Assembly (NCBI GenBank): GCA_034387635.1
Contig: JAOANU010000009.1
Coordinates: 806,001 to 870,000, forward strand
DNA: 64,000 nucleotides
Reading direction: 5' to 3'
Origin: Rhodosporidiobolus odoratus
Lineage: Eukaryota > Basidiomycota > Microbotryomycetes > Sporidiobolales > Sporidiobolaceae
Part shown: in pieces, positions 33,427 to 49,556 of the stretch
Layout: each line of letters begins with the position of its first letter
Position numbering within the stretch: position 1 is the first letter of the stretch
Position numbers and translations under genes: made by a program
Notes under the pieces: generated by a model
The model's input: only the letters and a program-made list of their open reading frames with translations
Databases searched by the model: none
Told to the model about the DNA's origin: nothing

Positions 33427-36400
33427 TCAGGCGGAAGCAGAAAGCAGAGGCGATGGTGACGTGGGAGGGTGGGGGGATTGCCGTGGCGCATGCTGTTCGG
33501 CGCAAGGAGACGAAGGAGGAAGGAAACACGGACATGTTGAGGCAGATGTCGGCGAGAGAGGCGTTTGAGGCGGTACGAGCCGGGGTGTGGTTTCCTCCGA
33601 TTCCTCCTCGGTGGCGAAGAAAGGCGAGAAAGGCTTGCCATTGTTGACGAGGGGTGAAGCAAGAGTGGCGACCGATGCGACGTCTGCCGCCGTGCTGGAG
33701 TGCTGCGCGACAACACAATCGGGGTCGTGCATGTCTTCATCGCCAGATTCCGAAGCAGAGGAGGATGAGAGAGGGAGCGGGACCGCTGCAGGGTTGACCG
33801 TTCCTTCCTCCTCGCCTACCTCCGCCTCACCTTCTGCCGCGAGCTCGTCTTCGTCGACTGGCGGTGCATCCAAAATGAACGACGGCACAGACGGGTCGAC
33901 CTGATCTCCGTTCCGTAGCTCTTCTCGATCTTGCTCCGGCTCAACCGGAGGCCATCGCGGCGAAGCCCCTGACGTCGAGCTAGCTGCCCGACCTGGCGAA
34001 AGGAACGAAGGCAGGAATCCGATGTATTCGGGATGAAACCTCGTCCCGTCGTCGCTCTCGCCCATCACGGCACCGCCGGCAATGGGCTCAGCCTCGTCGA
34101 TGTCTATCGAGGGTAAGTCGTCCTCATCGCCCGTAAGGAGGAAAGACGAGGAAGGAGGAGCGCCATTTGTAAGCTGGACACTGTTGGGCTCGAGGGTATC
34201 GTCTTCAGCGAGGTAGGACGAGCGGCGAGAGGACGATTGACGATGAGGGTTGTAGCTACCCCTTCGTCGTAAAGGAGAATCCAGAACGATGACGACCTCG
34301 TCGTCTGAAGAGACGACATCCTGTCCAGCAATGGGAGGCGGCAGAGGGTGTGAGGGTGAAGAGTACGGATAGTTGCCACCGCCAGACTTGCGTCGTCCGC
34401 CTGTTCCGGAGCGACGACGATCCATGCCGGGCGCACCGCTGTCGTGTCCATTACCGTACGAGTTGCGGGGATGACGTTTCCGCCCACTACTGCCATGACC
34501 AATGATCGGCGAGGAGAGGAGTTTGGACGATCGAGGCGGGTTCAACGGGCGAGGACTGGCGAAAGAGACAGAGTCGAGATCGAGCCAGGCGAGCGGGTGG
34601 ACCTGCTGATTGAACAGACAATCAGAAATGGCGAAAGAGAGAAATGCGAAATGACGGACCGTCTGGCCTGATGGACTCGTATGACTTTCCCCGTTCTCGA
34701 ACGCACTCGGCATGACAGCCTCTGACGTGCTCACCGGGCTAGACTCGGCTGACAGATTCCCCTTCTCCTGCTCGCGTTCCTTCTCCTTCTCCTGCAGTTG
34801 CGCCGCCGCTTCCGCCGCCTGTCGATTCGCCGACTCCTCCAACAACTTGATCCTCGCTTCCGCCCGCATAGCGCGCGTAGCAAGCGCTCTCAGAGCTTCC
34901 TGATTCTGCAATCCCCCATAAAGCAAGCGATCAATCCACTGGCGAACGAGCGAGCGAGCGAGGAAAAGATAGGGAGAAAAGGCGGATCTAGTGAGAGGGG
35001 CGTACCTCGAGTTCAGCCGCCCTCTGTTCCTCCTCCAAAACCACCAATCTCCACCTCGCAATCTCCAACTCCTTAGAGGTCCTCTCGACATCCATCTCGG
35101 CATTCTTCAGCTTGACCTTCCAGACCGGACTCTCGCCCCCTACCGTATTCCCACCCGAACCTTGCAGGGGGGTGGACGGGACTGAGCCAGAGTATTGCCT
35201 AGATCCGGGGGTAGGTCGGTCGATGCCGCCGTTGATGCCTGAACCGCGGGCTTGAATGGTCGAAGGGGAAGAAGCTGTCTTGCTCGATGAGTTGCCGCTC
35301 CCTCCCAGGGCAGCGACTGAGGAGACGCTACTCGACAACCTCGGACGAGGAGATTGACCCATCATCGAAGACGAGGCAGCTGAACTGGCCGAGATGGGAT
35401 AGTGAAGTTGATGAGTATGGGTGGGAGAGCCGACGAGGAAGGCGGAAGATGTAGAAGCTGCGACGGGAGAGGCGACAAACGATGCAGAGACGAGTCCGGC
35501 TGTGGCAGAGGGGGGGAGCTGCTGTATGCTCGTCGGGAAGGCGGAGGAGGTAGGGGACGGACCTTGAGTCGCCAGCGCGTACTGCTGAGCGGCGAGGTGA
35601 TGTTGGTTGAAGGAAGGTGCGAGCGGCGAGGAAGAATACATGGCAGAGGCGGAAGAGGCAGAAGCTGGGGTGGACGAGGAGAGAGAGTAGACAAGCCCAT
35701 TGGGGGTAGTCGCTCCCGCTGCGGCCCTCGCTTGCGCATGCAGTTGCATCGTGACCGCATGCTGGTACTGAGCTTGCGCTTGCGCCTGAGCCTGAGCCTG
35801 AGCCTGAGCGTAAAGGTACGCCTGTTGCTGCTGTTGCTGATGTTGTGCGGCGATGAACTGTTGCTGCTGAACTTGACTGATCGGCGGAGGGGGAACGGAA
35901 AGGGAAGAACCCCGTGAAGGCGGACGAGACATGGAGGGCATAGCGGAAGCGGAAGGCGTCGAGGAAGACGGATGGGGAATCATAGTATACTGCTGCGCCA
36001 TCAACTGCGGACTCCAAGGATGCTGACTCGTCGGCGTCGCGAGCGTCGAGCCGTACCCCGGCACTCCCCCGTTCGTTGATGACGACGCAAGGGAGCGACT
36101 CGAAGGGTGCGGACTGCTCTCCGGGCTCGTCAATAACCTCCCCGCCGCCAGAGCTGGACCACTTGGCCCCGGGAAATAGCCATCCATACTCGCCCTCCCA
36201 TTCATTGACGGATTCGGCGAAGTTCCCCTCACGCTGCTCTCGCCTCCGTCGGTACCCGCCACTTCATCATTAGCCCCTACCAGCATCCCCGCCGATTCCA
36301 TGTCCACGCCCAAGCCTCGCAACCCACCCCTCGAAGCCGACAAGGACGGCGCCCGACCTTCCCACCGGAGCGTATCATCGTTCTCTCTCCCTCGTGACCT

Positions 36401-38218
36401 CTCCACCTCCTTCTCGTCCTCCTTCTTCCCCTTACCCTTTTTCCCACTATAGCTCGTCCTCCGTTCCCCGACCCCTCCCGAAGGCGTCATGAGGATACTC
36501 GTTCCTCCTCCTCCAGAACTCGAAGACGCCGTACTCAGCCTCCTCACGAGCGGGGGAACTTTCGAACCTCCCGAGCCTCCCAACCCAGCCGAGAGCTTGC
36601 TCTTCCCGTTCGGCGTGGCGGAAGGGGTGAGAGGGGTGACCGCTCCAGACGGTCTAGGCATACCCGGGATGCTGGCATTGTTGCTCGCCAGGCTTTGTTT
36701 CCTAGCTTGTTTGCGATTTGAGCGGGACGAGCCGCCCGAAGAGGGGGAAGGCGAGGCAGTTCCGCCTAGAGCGGTGGCAGCTGACGACGGAGCCAGGAGT
36801 CCGCCGTTTGAGGAGGAAGAAGAAACAGAGACAGCAGAGGCGCGACGAGTGCATGAGGTAGGAGAGCCGGAGGAGGATGTGGAGGGAATGGTAGAGGGCG
36901 AGCGGGAGGGAGTCGGCGAGAGAGGCGGAGACGAGGGGAGAGGGTAGCAGGATGAAGAGGTCGAGGCGGCAGAAGAGGCGGAAGACGGATCCCGTTCGCG
37001 AGAGAATGAAGGGACGGAGGGCGGGGTAGACTGGAAAGAGGCGTGCAGGTCGAAGGGGAGAGGGAGGACGGGCGGTCGAGGTGCGGGAGCAGGGAGTTGC
37101 TGCCGAATAGGTGCGGGGGAGGTGACGATAGAAAGCGGAGGGGACAAAGAAAGGGACGGCGTATCAGGCGGTTGCTGTAGCGGAACCGCCGTCTTGGGCT
37201 CGGCAGGGAGTGTAGGCTGCGGATCCTCGACCGGCGAAGCATGCCTAGGTGTCGGAGTGTATGCTGCCTGGTCCGGGTCCAGGTGGAGAGGCGGCACTTC
37301 TGCTCCCTCACGCAGCGGACTTCTCGGCGGCGAAGTCTGCGTCGCCTCATCCATCATCTCGACCCTGTCCGTCAACACGCCAACCTGCTTCGCCGAAAGT
37401 CTCCTCGCTGGCGAGCGCGACGTCGACGACGCAGCCGAAGAGTCCCCTCCGCTCGCTGCCGGCGTCAAAAACGCCGCCTTGCCCGGTACCGCCGGACCTT
37501 TGCCCTTCTTCCCTCCCTTCCTCCTGAGCGGCACATCCTGCGTCGCGGTTGTCGACGTTGAGGCCGAACTCCCAACCTTTACCGCTTGAGCCGGTCTTCC
37601 ATTTCTGTCCTTTTCCTCCTGGCCGTCGTTTTCCATCTCCTGCCCAACCGCGCCAGTCCCAGCAGAGACGCTCTTGGCCCGCTCCCTTGCGCCTGCTCCA
37701 GCGCCCTTGACCGCGTTGCCGAGTCGCTCGAGTCCGCTCATGATGGCTGCAGAGGTCGAAGCGACGCAAGTGGGGGACGGGAGCAGTTCAGCCGCGGCCG
37801 AGAGAGGCGAAGCGAGTAGGCTGTTGCGTCGCGAGCGAGGGTTGATGCCATCTTCCCCTAGTGCTGTTGCTGCTGGTGGTGCTCCGACCAGTTTGTCGCC
37901 ATCTAGGGCCGTGCCAGCGGCCTCTTGGGCCTTGAGAATGGCCTCGAGGACGTCCTGTCTCCTCTTGCTCTTTGTGGTTTGAGGGATGGCTCGGTAGCGG
38001 TACTTGCGATGGAGGGTGCGTACAAGTAGACCAGAGGCGAGGGCGAGGGCGAGGGTGAAGAGGACGAGGTCGGGGGACGGAGTTGCGGATTTAAGAGTAG
38101 CGATCCAGGTGAGCGGGGTGGATGGAACGGATGGAGTCGGAGAGTGGGAGTGTGGCGAGTCCAGGGTTGCAGTCTGTGTGGGTAAAGATGGAGGAGGAGG
38201 AGAGTGTTTGTGTCGCAT
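33427..38218 (-). CDS. Very large low-complexity protein with N-terminal membrane anchor and coiled coil
   Basis: A first exon of about 1,070 codons, then at least two more, total near 1,550 residues. Residues 50-70 form one membrane helix (LVLFTLALALASGLLV) followed by a basic stretch (RTLHRKYRYR), the pattern of a membrane-anchored protein with a cytosolic body. The body is mostly Ser/Pro/Ala-rich disorder, with KKGKGPAVPGK, poly-Gln/His, an Ala-Gln dipeptide repeat encoded near 35790-35815, and many potential phosphosites. A coiled coil spans the first intron (NAEMDVERTSKELEIARW...; ARIKLLEESANRQAAEAAAQ). The C-terminus is acidic and ends LLSASA. I do not recognise a family; the anchor plus coil could suit an organelle tether or scaffold, which is speculation. 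Confidence 0.7.
35775..35865. repeat. Ala-Gln hexanucleotide and poly-Gln microsatellites
   Basis: Within the large low-complexity gene, a GCCTGA-type hexamer is repeated about five to seven times, encoding alternating Ala and Gln, and is followed by GTTGCT/CTG-type trinucleotides encoding Gln runs. In-frame length variation between strains is likely. Confidence 0.8.
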
Positions 38219-39178
38219 GTTGAAGGGGACTCTTGGATTAGGACAATGGGGAGCGGGTTGGTTGAACCTCCTTCTCGGGCATTGCGTGTTTGTATTGAGT
38301 TTTCTTGGCTTTTTGAGAAGCGAGGATTTGGTTCTTGAGGGTTGAGTTGAACTGATGCAGTCAAAGTCGGGGTCAGTCGAGATTCAAGAACGGCGAGAGA
38401 GAGGAGACGAGACGAGAGAGCGGGGGAGAGGGGTCAGGGAACGTGTACTACTGACTCTGGACTAACGGGATCTGGCATACTAGTCCACCCATACAGCGTA
38501 CAGCCTTCACCAGAACAGAACAGCACAGCACTCACAGCAGACGAACCCAAACAGATTGAACCCAGCCCTCGCGCGATGTCTCGATGCTCGCCGCGTGCCG
38601 AGATCTTGATCAAGGCATCCCATTTCTGGCCTCTTCCCTCTCCTAGCTTCTCGTTAGTACTCCAGTCTCGCATTCCCACAGTCCTCGTACACCCCGGCCC
38701 TTTGACTTCCTCGTTTCCACCTCGCTCCTCGTCCCACCGCTCTCGTCAATATTCCGGTCGGGCTCCCCGATCGTCCGTATTCGGCATTCCCCTTGACACC
38801 TCCCTTACCGCCGCGTAATTGTATCTACAACCGCTGCAGCCCCCTCCGACTCTGCCGGCGCCAGATGCCTGCGACGACTCGCAGCCTCCTTTACGGTAAC
38901 ACTTGAACCGGCCACCTCGGCTCGCTCGTTTCGCATCCCAGGGTTGACCGAGAACGTAGCGCAAGGGAAGCAGCGCGCAGTCGGACATCGGTGTAGGGCA
39001 GACCGTGAAATGCCAAGGTGGACAAGACAGGCCAGCTGCCAAGTCGCCCTTCGCTTCTCCTGCACGTTCTCGCCCTGCTGCAACAAACATCCTTGCAGAG
39101 CGCTCCAACATCGATAAGCATTACGCAAGGTTGAACTGGACCAAAGTAAATACGACCCAGGTGCAAGAAAATCGCACA
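38219..39178. other. Intergenic, about 960 bp
   Basis: Between the start of the large low-complexity gene and the 3' end of SPC97. Several short open frames exist (for example a plus frame from 38576 and a minus frame near 38805-38950), but none shows conserved motifs or a consistent splice model. It is long enough to hide a small gene. Confidence 0.3.
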
Positions 39179-39359
39179 TCAATGTCCCCCTCCTCCCCCT
39201 ACTTCCTTACTCTTCAAACTCGACAACCGTACAATCAGAGGTAAGATGCCACTGTTCTCCCTGGCCGCGTGCAGCGAGAGGAAAGCGAGCGACTGATCAA
39301 TGTGGTGGTTGAAGTGTTTCTCGAAGCTGCAATGAGGAAGGAGGTAATCGAGAGGCGAA

Positions 39360-39399
<40 letters not shown>

Positions 39400-42300
39400 G
39401 GGGGAGAGAAAGCGGAGGAAACGGCGTTAGTATCTTTGTCTTTATCACGGCGAGGCCTGCATTCCTCTCACTGGACCAGAGGATGAGGTGGCAAACCGTG
39501 AGCTGCCCCGGCAAAGACCGCGAACAGAGAAGAAAGGAGAAAAAGACGACAACACGAACCGCTGCAAAAAATCCCAATGCTCTCCAAACTTGCCTCCCAA
39601 CCTCTCCCACCCACCTCCCCCTGCTGCTCCTGCCGCTCCCATCCCGGCTTGCGCTTCAGTCGTGACGACGATCCGGGTGAACGACGAGGTGTAGTTGGCA
39701 AAGACGTAGCACGTGTTGAAGAGTTTTTGGTGAAAGAGCTAGAGTCGGTCGTGTTGGGTGGAGGATGAGGGTGAGTTGTGGACGAAGGATATCGCGCGCG
39801 AGAGATGGAGGAGAAGGGAGAAGACGAGGGGAGCGGAGAAATGGGCAGAGGAAAGAAGAAAACGTCGAGGAAAGGGCAAGTCAGGCCCACGACACCTCAG
39901 AGGGCTAAGAAGGAAGAAAAACGGAAAACGCACCTCGAGCAACTTCTCATTCGTCAACAAACACTCATTCGTACACGTGTTCAAAAAATCCTCATGATCC
40001 CTCAACAACTGATCCACCGTCCCGACCGTTTCCATCTTCTTCCTCAACTCTTTCCACCTAATCTCGAGCACCTCACTGACGGCGAAATCAAACATCTGTT
40101 GAATGAAATCGTACATCCTCGCTCGGAGGGCAAAGACTCGACCTTTCCAGGCTTGCAGTTCGGGAAAGGGAGATCGACGCCGCCAGCAAGGGGTTTTCAG
40201 GTGTTCGGTCCAGGTCTCCTGGAAGACTCGTTCGAGGTGTTTGAGGCGGAGGAGGTGGCGGAAGATCATTTGGTAGTAGGTTATCGATTTGCGCGAGAGG
40301 ATGAGCGAGAGGGGGAACGAGACCGAGTAGTCGAGGTTGAAAACGTCCCAGCCTGGAAAAGCCGAGTGTCAGCACGAGATGCTACAGTTGGAATGGCAGC
40401 ATTGAGAGTCGTCACGTACCCATTTGTTCATCAGCCTTCTTGGCATCCTTCGCCGCAGAACTCCCACTCACCTTCCTCTCCTGCTCCATCATAGGCATAC
40501 CATCCGGTCCCATCCCCGTCTGGTTGACGACCTTCAACAACCACTCCGCAACCGTAACCTCCTCAAATACAATCTTGAGGTCGTCCTTGTACGGGTCATC
40601 GTCAGCTCGTGAAGATGGGTTGCGAAGGGCGAGGTCGAGTTGAGTCTGCAGACGCTCGATCATGATGCGTTTCTTCTTCTTGCCGAGTTCGAGCTTGGCC
40701 ATGTCGAGGAAGTGAGTGAAGACGTCGCCGTGGTTGATAAAGAAGTGTTGCTTGATGGATCTGGGCGGGTGAAAAAATCCGATAGGGTCAATTCGTGCGC
40801 GGGCAGCCAGAGAGACGGGTATGTGCAACCGCAGTGCAGAATACGAGGGTTACGGCAGGACCGGGTATGGAAGAAGGTAAGATGTGGTAAGAGACGCACT
40901 CTAGTCGCGGGACGAGATGTTCCTCCTCGAGCAACAACTTCAACAGCGTCTTGTTCGCATAAGTATAGGCAACATCGATGCGCTTGTAGAAGCTGCAGTT
41001 GTCAGGCCGACATGTACTATCAGCATCTTCGCCCATGCACTCTGCGAGTCGAGGGAAGACGACCGAAAGAGCCGAAGCTGAGCGACGCACCTCTCCTCGT
41101 TCATCGCCAACAATTCCCCCCTTGCAACCCTATTTCCCTCGGGCACCTCAATCTCAATCCCACATTCCCGAATAACATTCAGATACTTGCCCGCAAGGAG
41201 GATCTTGTCCTTCCAAGGTTCGAGAAAAGCGGGCACGACCGCCCCGCCTGCGAAACCTCTCGACCTCGGTCCATCCTCACTCGATCTCAGCGGCGCTTTC
41301 CCCATCCCCATCCCTAGCCCAGAGGCAGCCGTCGCAACCGACCCGAGAGGACGATCTCGAAGCGTGTACCGTCGCTCCCAGTAATCATCCGTATAATCCA
41401 GATCCAACGAGTTCTGATTGATCCCCTTCGTTTCCCGCACGATAAACTCGTCCCAAGGATCGGCGAGATGACCCGTTGAGATCCATCCGAGCAGAATGAC
41501 GACATAAGGTTGAGAGGCTTTGAGGAGTAAATGCTCGTAAAGCGCTTTGGCCGAGGGATCGCCCGAGGTCCGCTCGAGCTTGTCAAAGAGGACGTAGAGG
41601 ACTTCGCCGCCTTTTGCGGGACCGGCGCGCCAACCTGCGGAAGAGTCGGCAGGGCGAGCCGCAGCGGAGGCGGCCTTCATTTCTGCGAGGATGTTGGCCA
41701 TACCTTCTCCGCCTTCGTACTCGTCTTCGAAAGAGGACTCTTCGGATGAGGTTTCGTCAGAGACGGATGGCAGGCAGAGTGCGACGAGGTCGGTTGTGAG
41801 GGCATGAATGAGAGAGAGGGTGTTGAGCGCGGGATGGACGAGGAGCCAGAATCGTTGCAGGGTGAAGGAGGAAGACGAGGTGAATTGCTCCTCGAGCTGA
41901 GCGAGGAGAACGAGGTAATCCTGTCACGACCCATAGGTGAGTGAGCCGTCAAGGTATATTATTCGGAACAGGGGATAGGAACTTGCGCGCAGCATTTCGC
42001 GTATCGCGGCGCAGAGAGCGTGATTGATAACGCCATGTTCGAGGATGGAGTACTGTTCGACGAAGGCAGTGACGGCTGTATAGTAGGTAGCGAGAGGGAG
42101 GAAGCGTGTGACGACCGATGCGATCCATGGGTCTGCACGTGGAAAATAGTGAGCAGGACGTTTCTGGCATGACGATGGAAACGGGCGCACCCAGCCCATG
42201 CTCAACGACGAATTGCGCTCCTTGCAGTCGCTCAAAGTCGTCTTCTGGCGTGTATGCAGAGTCGAACTCGATATACCGTCCTTCGATGCCCTGCAAGCAC

Positions 42301-43147
42301 CGTTAAATCAACCTGCGAAATCAGCAAGACGAGCCAAGATACGCACCATCAGCACAAACAGCAAGTCTTCAACCATCAGAGCCTCCTGCAGTTCCGCACT
42401 CAACCCCGCCAGCGGTTCCTTATCCAGTCCCTTTTCCCTCTTCCGTAGCTTCTCCTTTTTCCGCCGTGTGGCTTCATCTTCCTCCTCGTCCTCTATGAAG
42501 CTCCCCGAGTCGGATATGTCGTCGGCGTTTTCGCCGCCGCCTTCTCGTGTGCCGCTTCGGGGTTGCGAGGGATAGGAGGAAGAACGGCGGGAAGGGCCAG
42601 CAGCAGCAACACGATGTGGGGAAATATGCGGCAGGCGGGAGTTGAGAGGTGCGCGAGTGAAAGAGGTTTCCGCAACAAAGGAGCCGTCTGGAGCAGAGTC
42701 TGCAGATTACAAACGGATGAGCCTGCAGCAAGACAGAGGACGGAACGGAAGAGAGAGAGGAAAACGCACCTGCCCGTCCCGCCGCCGCATCCTCATCCTC
42801 GTCGGCTTCCTGCACTGTATCTTGTGGTCTCGCTTTGTAGCTTCCACCTGCTCCCGTAGCTTTCGCCGCCTTCCTGACACTGCTCTGAAGCTGTTTCTCC
42901 GCAAAGGGTTCATCAGCCTCTCCTGGTCCGTTCGGCACACCTTGCACAAACGCACCTTCTGAAACTCCTTTTCAGCTAATCCACCATACCTGGATGGGTG
43001 TACCTTTGGTGTTTTCGGTGGAAGATGAGACGAGGCAGTCGCCGTGTTTGAGGTTGAGAAACTGAGGGATGAGTGAGACCGGCCAATAGAAGAACTGGGG
43101 CGCGTTGTCCGTGACGATTGTCGCGAATCTGTCCTGCGGTTGTCCAT
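39179..43147 (-). CDS. SPC97: Gamma-tubulin complex component 2 (Spc97/GCP2)
   Basis: GCP2 with GCP3 and gamma-tubulin forms the small complex that nucleates microtubules at spindle pole bodies. After a disordered N-terminus the conserved parts appear in order: EDLLFVLMGIEGRYIEF; YYTAVTAFVEQYSILEHG; ASQPYVVILLGWISTGHL; DDYWERRYTLRDR; LLAGKYLNVIRECG; then the C-terminal domain with IKQHFFINHGDVFTHFLD, LDYSVSFPLSLILSRK, RHLLRLKHLERVFQETW, MYDFIQQMFDFAVSEV, DHEDFLNTCTNECLL and FEKHFNHHIDQSL. About ten exons. The last intron (39327-39559) is unusually long and holds a poly-C run in sense. The ATG at 43147 opens a Ser-rich leader; the first two junctions are tentative. Confidence 0.92.
39362..39398 (+). 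repeat. Poly-G tract, 37 G, inside the last SPC97 intron
   Basis: Thirty-seven uninterrupted G on the plus strand, hence poly-C in the sense transcript, 36 nt upstream of the 3' splice site (exon resumes at 39326). It lies where the polypyrimidine tract of the intron is expected. Confidence 0.9.
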
Positions 43148-43476
43148 TGCTGTCTAGCAAAGTTCAGATTACTCGAGTGCAAGGAGCGCTCCTCGTCGCG
43201 TCGACGTTCAGCCCGATTCGCTCGAGTTGGCGACGTTCGCGGAACCATGACCCAAGCCTGTGATCAAGTATTGGGGCTTCTCACGTACAAGCAGAGTGTA
43301 CCCAGCCACGACGAGAGGCCGGAAGCACGCTACTCTTCATCTCGTTCATCTTCGATGTGCTTGAAAGAAAAATGCAGATTACGCCCTCGTCCCCAACTCG
43401 TCCCCTTCCCATATGTTACGCTACACGCTGTTCACCCGTTTTCATATACTTCATCTTCCACGTATGCCCCGGTTAC
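43148..43476. other. Intergenic, SPC97 promoter
   Basis: About 330 bp upstream of SPC97 and downstream of ARG5,6, both on the minus strand. The open frames here are shadows. No regulatory element recognised. Confidence 0.4.
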
Positions 43477-46789
<3,313 letters not shown>

Positions 46790-47283
46790 GGTAGTGCAAA
46801 AGAAACCAGGACGATGCCGGAACAGAACGCCGACGTCGATTTTCGCCAAAAAACGATTAGGGCGATCATCCGCTTGTTGAGTTGATTTGACAGCTAGTAG
46901 TGCTGCTGAAACGTCCCTTGAGAGTGATGTGAGGTTGTCCGCCCTCGCGTCTTCGGAAAATGTGGAACTCTCCGCCGTCACCTCTTCTGCAGTTCTCTCT
47001 CTTCCTTCCCTCACGCCTCATCTTCACGCACACAGCCACTGATTGTAGGCTCTACCCCTTTTCTCCTGCCTCTCTACGAATGCTCGGGCACGGTAGCCAC
47101 CCTCCCTCGCATCTTCCGCCCCCACCTTAGTGCCGATAAGCTGCTGCACCAGCACCAGCGGCGGAAGTAGCCATGGGTGGTCAAGTGGGCTGTCAGAACC
47201 CACATGAAGCAGAGCGGGCACAGGCAAGCATACCCTCATACTCGTTCGCCACCACTGACGCGTTCTCTCCCCGCAGTCACACC
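46790..47283. promoter_or_regulatory. Divergent spacer ARG5,6 / small unknown gene
   Basis: About 490 bp between two divergent starts, presumably holding both promoters. I did not find a convincing TGACTC (Gcn4-type) site or other named element. An in-frame upstream codon for the small gene lies near 47173 but is not needed. Confidence 0.35.
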
Positions 47284-47713
47284 ATGGCCTCCAACCAGAA
47301 CGAACAGAACAGCGAAGAGCAGCAGTTCTCCATTCAGCCTCACCCAGCCAAAGACAACTACGACCCGAGCCAGTTTGTTGAGCCCACACCCGGTGAGTTT
47401 CGCCGTTCCACCATCGTTTCTCTTTCCTCCTCCGTCTTCCTGGGTTTCCCCACGGCCTCGTTCACCTCATACTCTTCTCCCCGCATTCTCGAGACTGCTC
47501 TCGGTCCATCTCTTGTGCGTCCCGTGCATCACTGACCGCCATTCTCGTGCAGGCCTCGGATCAGCCCCTACCCTCCAAGGCGGCAAAGAGGCTTCGGCCT
47601 ACGGTGGTCGTGGCGGCGCGCCCCACGTCATCTCGTCCGAGGTAGCAGAGGGTCTCGAACCTCCTAAGAGCCGCGAGGAGCTGCAGGCACTCTCGGCTAA
47701 GCTCAACGAGTAA
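47284..47713 (+). CDS. Small conserved-looking protein, 89 residues
   Basis: Exons 47284-47392 and 47553-47713 join in phase 1 across a 160-nt intron (GTGAGT to GTGCAG). The product starts MASNQNEQNSEEQQFSIQPH and ends EPPKSREELQALSAKLNE, with a Gly-rich middle (GGKEASAYGGRGGAP). It is acidic, soluble and has no membrane helix or signal peptide. The even codon quality and clean intron support a real gene. I do not recognise the family. Confidence 0.65.
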
Positions 47714-48041
47714 AGATGTCAGACGGAAAAGCGTTTTCTCTCCCGTCCCCCGTGATTTCGATTGCTCCTTCGTCTGCTTTATTGTACATGGTTGTTGTCC
47801 CTTAATTGTGTAATGTGTGACTTCGAACCGTTCTTCACGAGCGAGAAAAAGCAAGACACGGAAAGCAGGCCGCGGTCATCTTGCTCATGGTTCCTTCAAC
47901 ACTTCAGCCAACCTTGTCTCTATCGCATCTAACGCCCATTCCGCTCATCTACAGAGCCTTACTTATCCTATTTTCGGCATCTGTCCCATCGACCACGCGT
48001 CCTACGGCTCCGTTCGCCCTTATCTCGCTGGTTCCCCCCAC
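47714..48041. other. Intergenic
   Basis: About 330 bp with the 3' UTR of the small gene and the promoter of the S1/P1 nuclease. No other feature seen. Confidence 0.4.
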
Positions 48042-49556
48042 ATGCGCCTCCTCGCCTTGCTCCCGCTTCTCACCCTACCGAAGGTCTTGGGATGGGGTGC
48101 AGCAGGTGCGTAGATTCGGTCCTTTTCAGTCTGTAACCCTCGCTCATCTCGCTCTGTGGCAGGACACGAGATGGTGGCTACAATCGCCGAAATCCATCTA
48201 CACCCGACTGTCCTCGCCTACATCCGCACTGCGCCACTCCTCCCCCCTTACGCAAAGGGACATCTCGCCTACATCGCTAGCTGGGCTGACAAGATCAGGA
48301 TGGTGCCCGAGTATCGAGGTTGGAGTGGCCCGCTTCATTACACCAGCTGGGAGGGGGATCATCCCCCTGAGACGTGCGCTTGGGGCAAAGGTGAACAGCT
48401 CGGAGAAGGGGGCTGGCACTCGGACAAGGACGTTCTCCACGCCATCGCGAACTATACCACTCGTTTGGAGCGGAACCCGGAAGAGTGTGTTTTTCTCTTC
48501 ACTATGGTGTCAGCGTTCTTTCGACTGATCCAAACCCCTCTGTCTTCGCGACTCCCTCCCTCCCACGCGCGATGCTCTGTTCTGTGCGGCGATCGACTCA
48601 TCACCTTCCTTCACATGCTTTTTAGCTGGCCCTCCTTCAACTTCCTCGTCCACTTCCTGGGCGACGTGCACCAGCCCATGCACCTCACCTCTCGCGAGCG
48701 GGGCGGCAACGGCGATCCTGTCAGCTGGGATGGTCGGCACACAAACTTGCACTCGCTATGGGACGGCTTGTTGATTGCAAGGACGTTGAGGGAGCAGACC
48801 AACTACACTTCGCCACTGCCCTCGTGCGTTCATGCTGTTTCTTTCTTGCTCAACCTAGTCTCAACGGTCACCTTACAAGTCGGATCTGGGTGTGCTTACA
48901 GGAGCCAAATCGAGTCCGCACTCATCGGCCGAATCTATGATCCCTACATCCGGCTCCTCCTCTGGGAGGGCGTCCGGTCCTGGTATCGCTCCTCCCTCTC
49001 CACCTGGCTCTCCTGTGACGCCTCCGCCTCTCTCTCCGCCTCAGCCTCAGCCTCGCCCGATCAGGTCACCTTCACTTCTGCCGTTGGCAGCGAGAAACGC
49101 ATCGAAGATGTGGTTTGCCCTGTGAGATGGGCTACTGAGACGCACAAGGTTACTTGCGAGTTTGCGTTCCCTGAGGGGTATGATATGCATGCTCAGCCTC
49201 CGCAGGAGATTGGGGGCAACAGCCAGTTCTGGAAAGATTTGAAGGGTGAGTTTGCAGCTTTCTCGCTTGATGTCCTGTTCCATCCATCGTCAACGTCGGG
49301 CAGGACACTGTCTTCCACAACCTCAGCAGCCCAGCAGCTCTGACTGACGCTTAATTTTCTACCTGCCATTTCATGCAGCGGATCACTCCCTTGCCCGCCT
49401 CCTCCTCCAAGCCGGCCTCCGACTCGCCGCTACCCTCAACACCGTCTTTGCTGAGCCCGCCCATGCTCTCGCGGAGGAACGAGGCTGGATCGCCCTGCTT
49501 GAGAACAAGGAAGAGGGGCCGGTCAACCTGGAATGGTTGAACGCGGCCGAGAGGTA
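48042..49556 (+). CDS. Secreted S1/P1-type zinc-dependent nuclease
   Basis: Single-strand-specific nuclease with three zinc ions, secreted or vacuolar, for nucleic acid scavenging. Exon 1 (48042-48105) encodes a signal peptide (LLALLPLLTLPKVLG) and then W-GAAG, so that the mature N-terminal Trp ligand is retained. Exon 2 continues HEMVATIAEIHL, IASWADKIRM and PLHYTSW. Later exons have FNFLVHFLGDVHQPMH, GRHTNLHSLWDGLLI, a Ser/Ala-rich insert, RWATETHKVTCEFAFP, and a final exon ending VNLEWLNAAER. The Trp, His and Asp ligands of the family are visible in order. The Ser/Ala repeat near 49020-49060 is a low-complexity insertion. Five exons. Confidence 0.93.
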
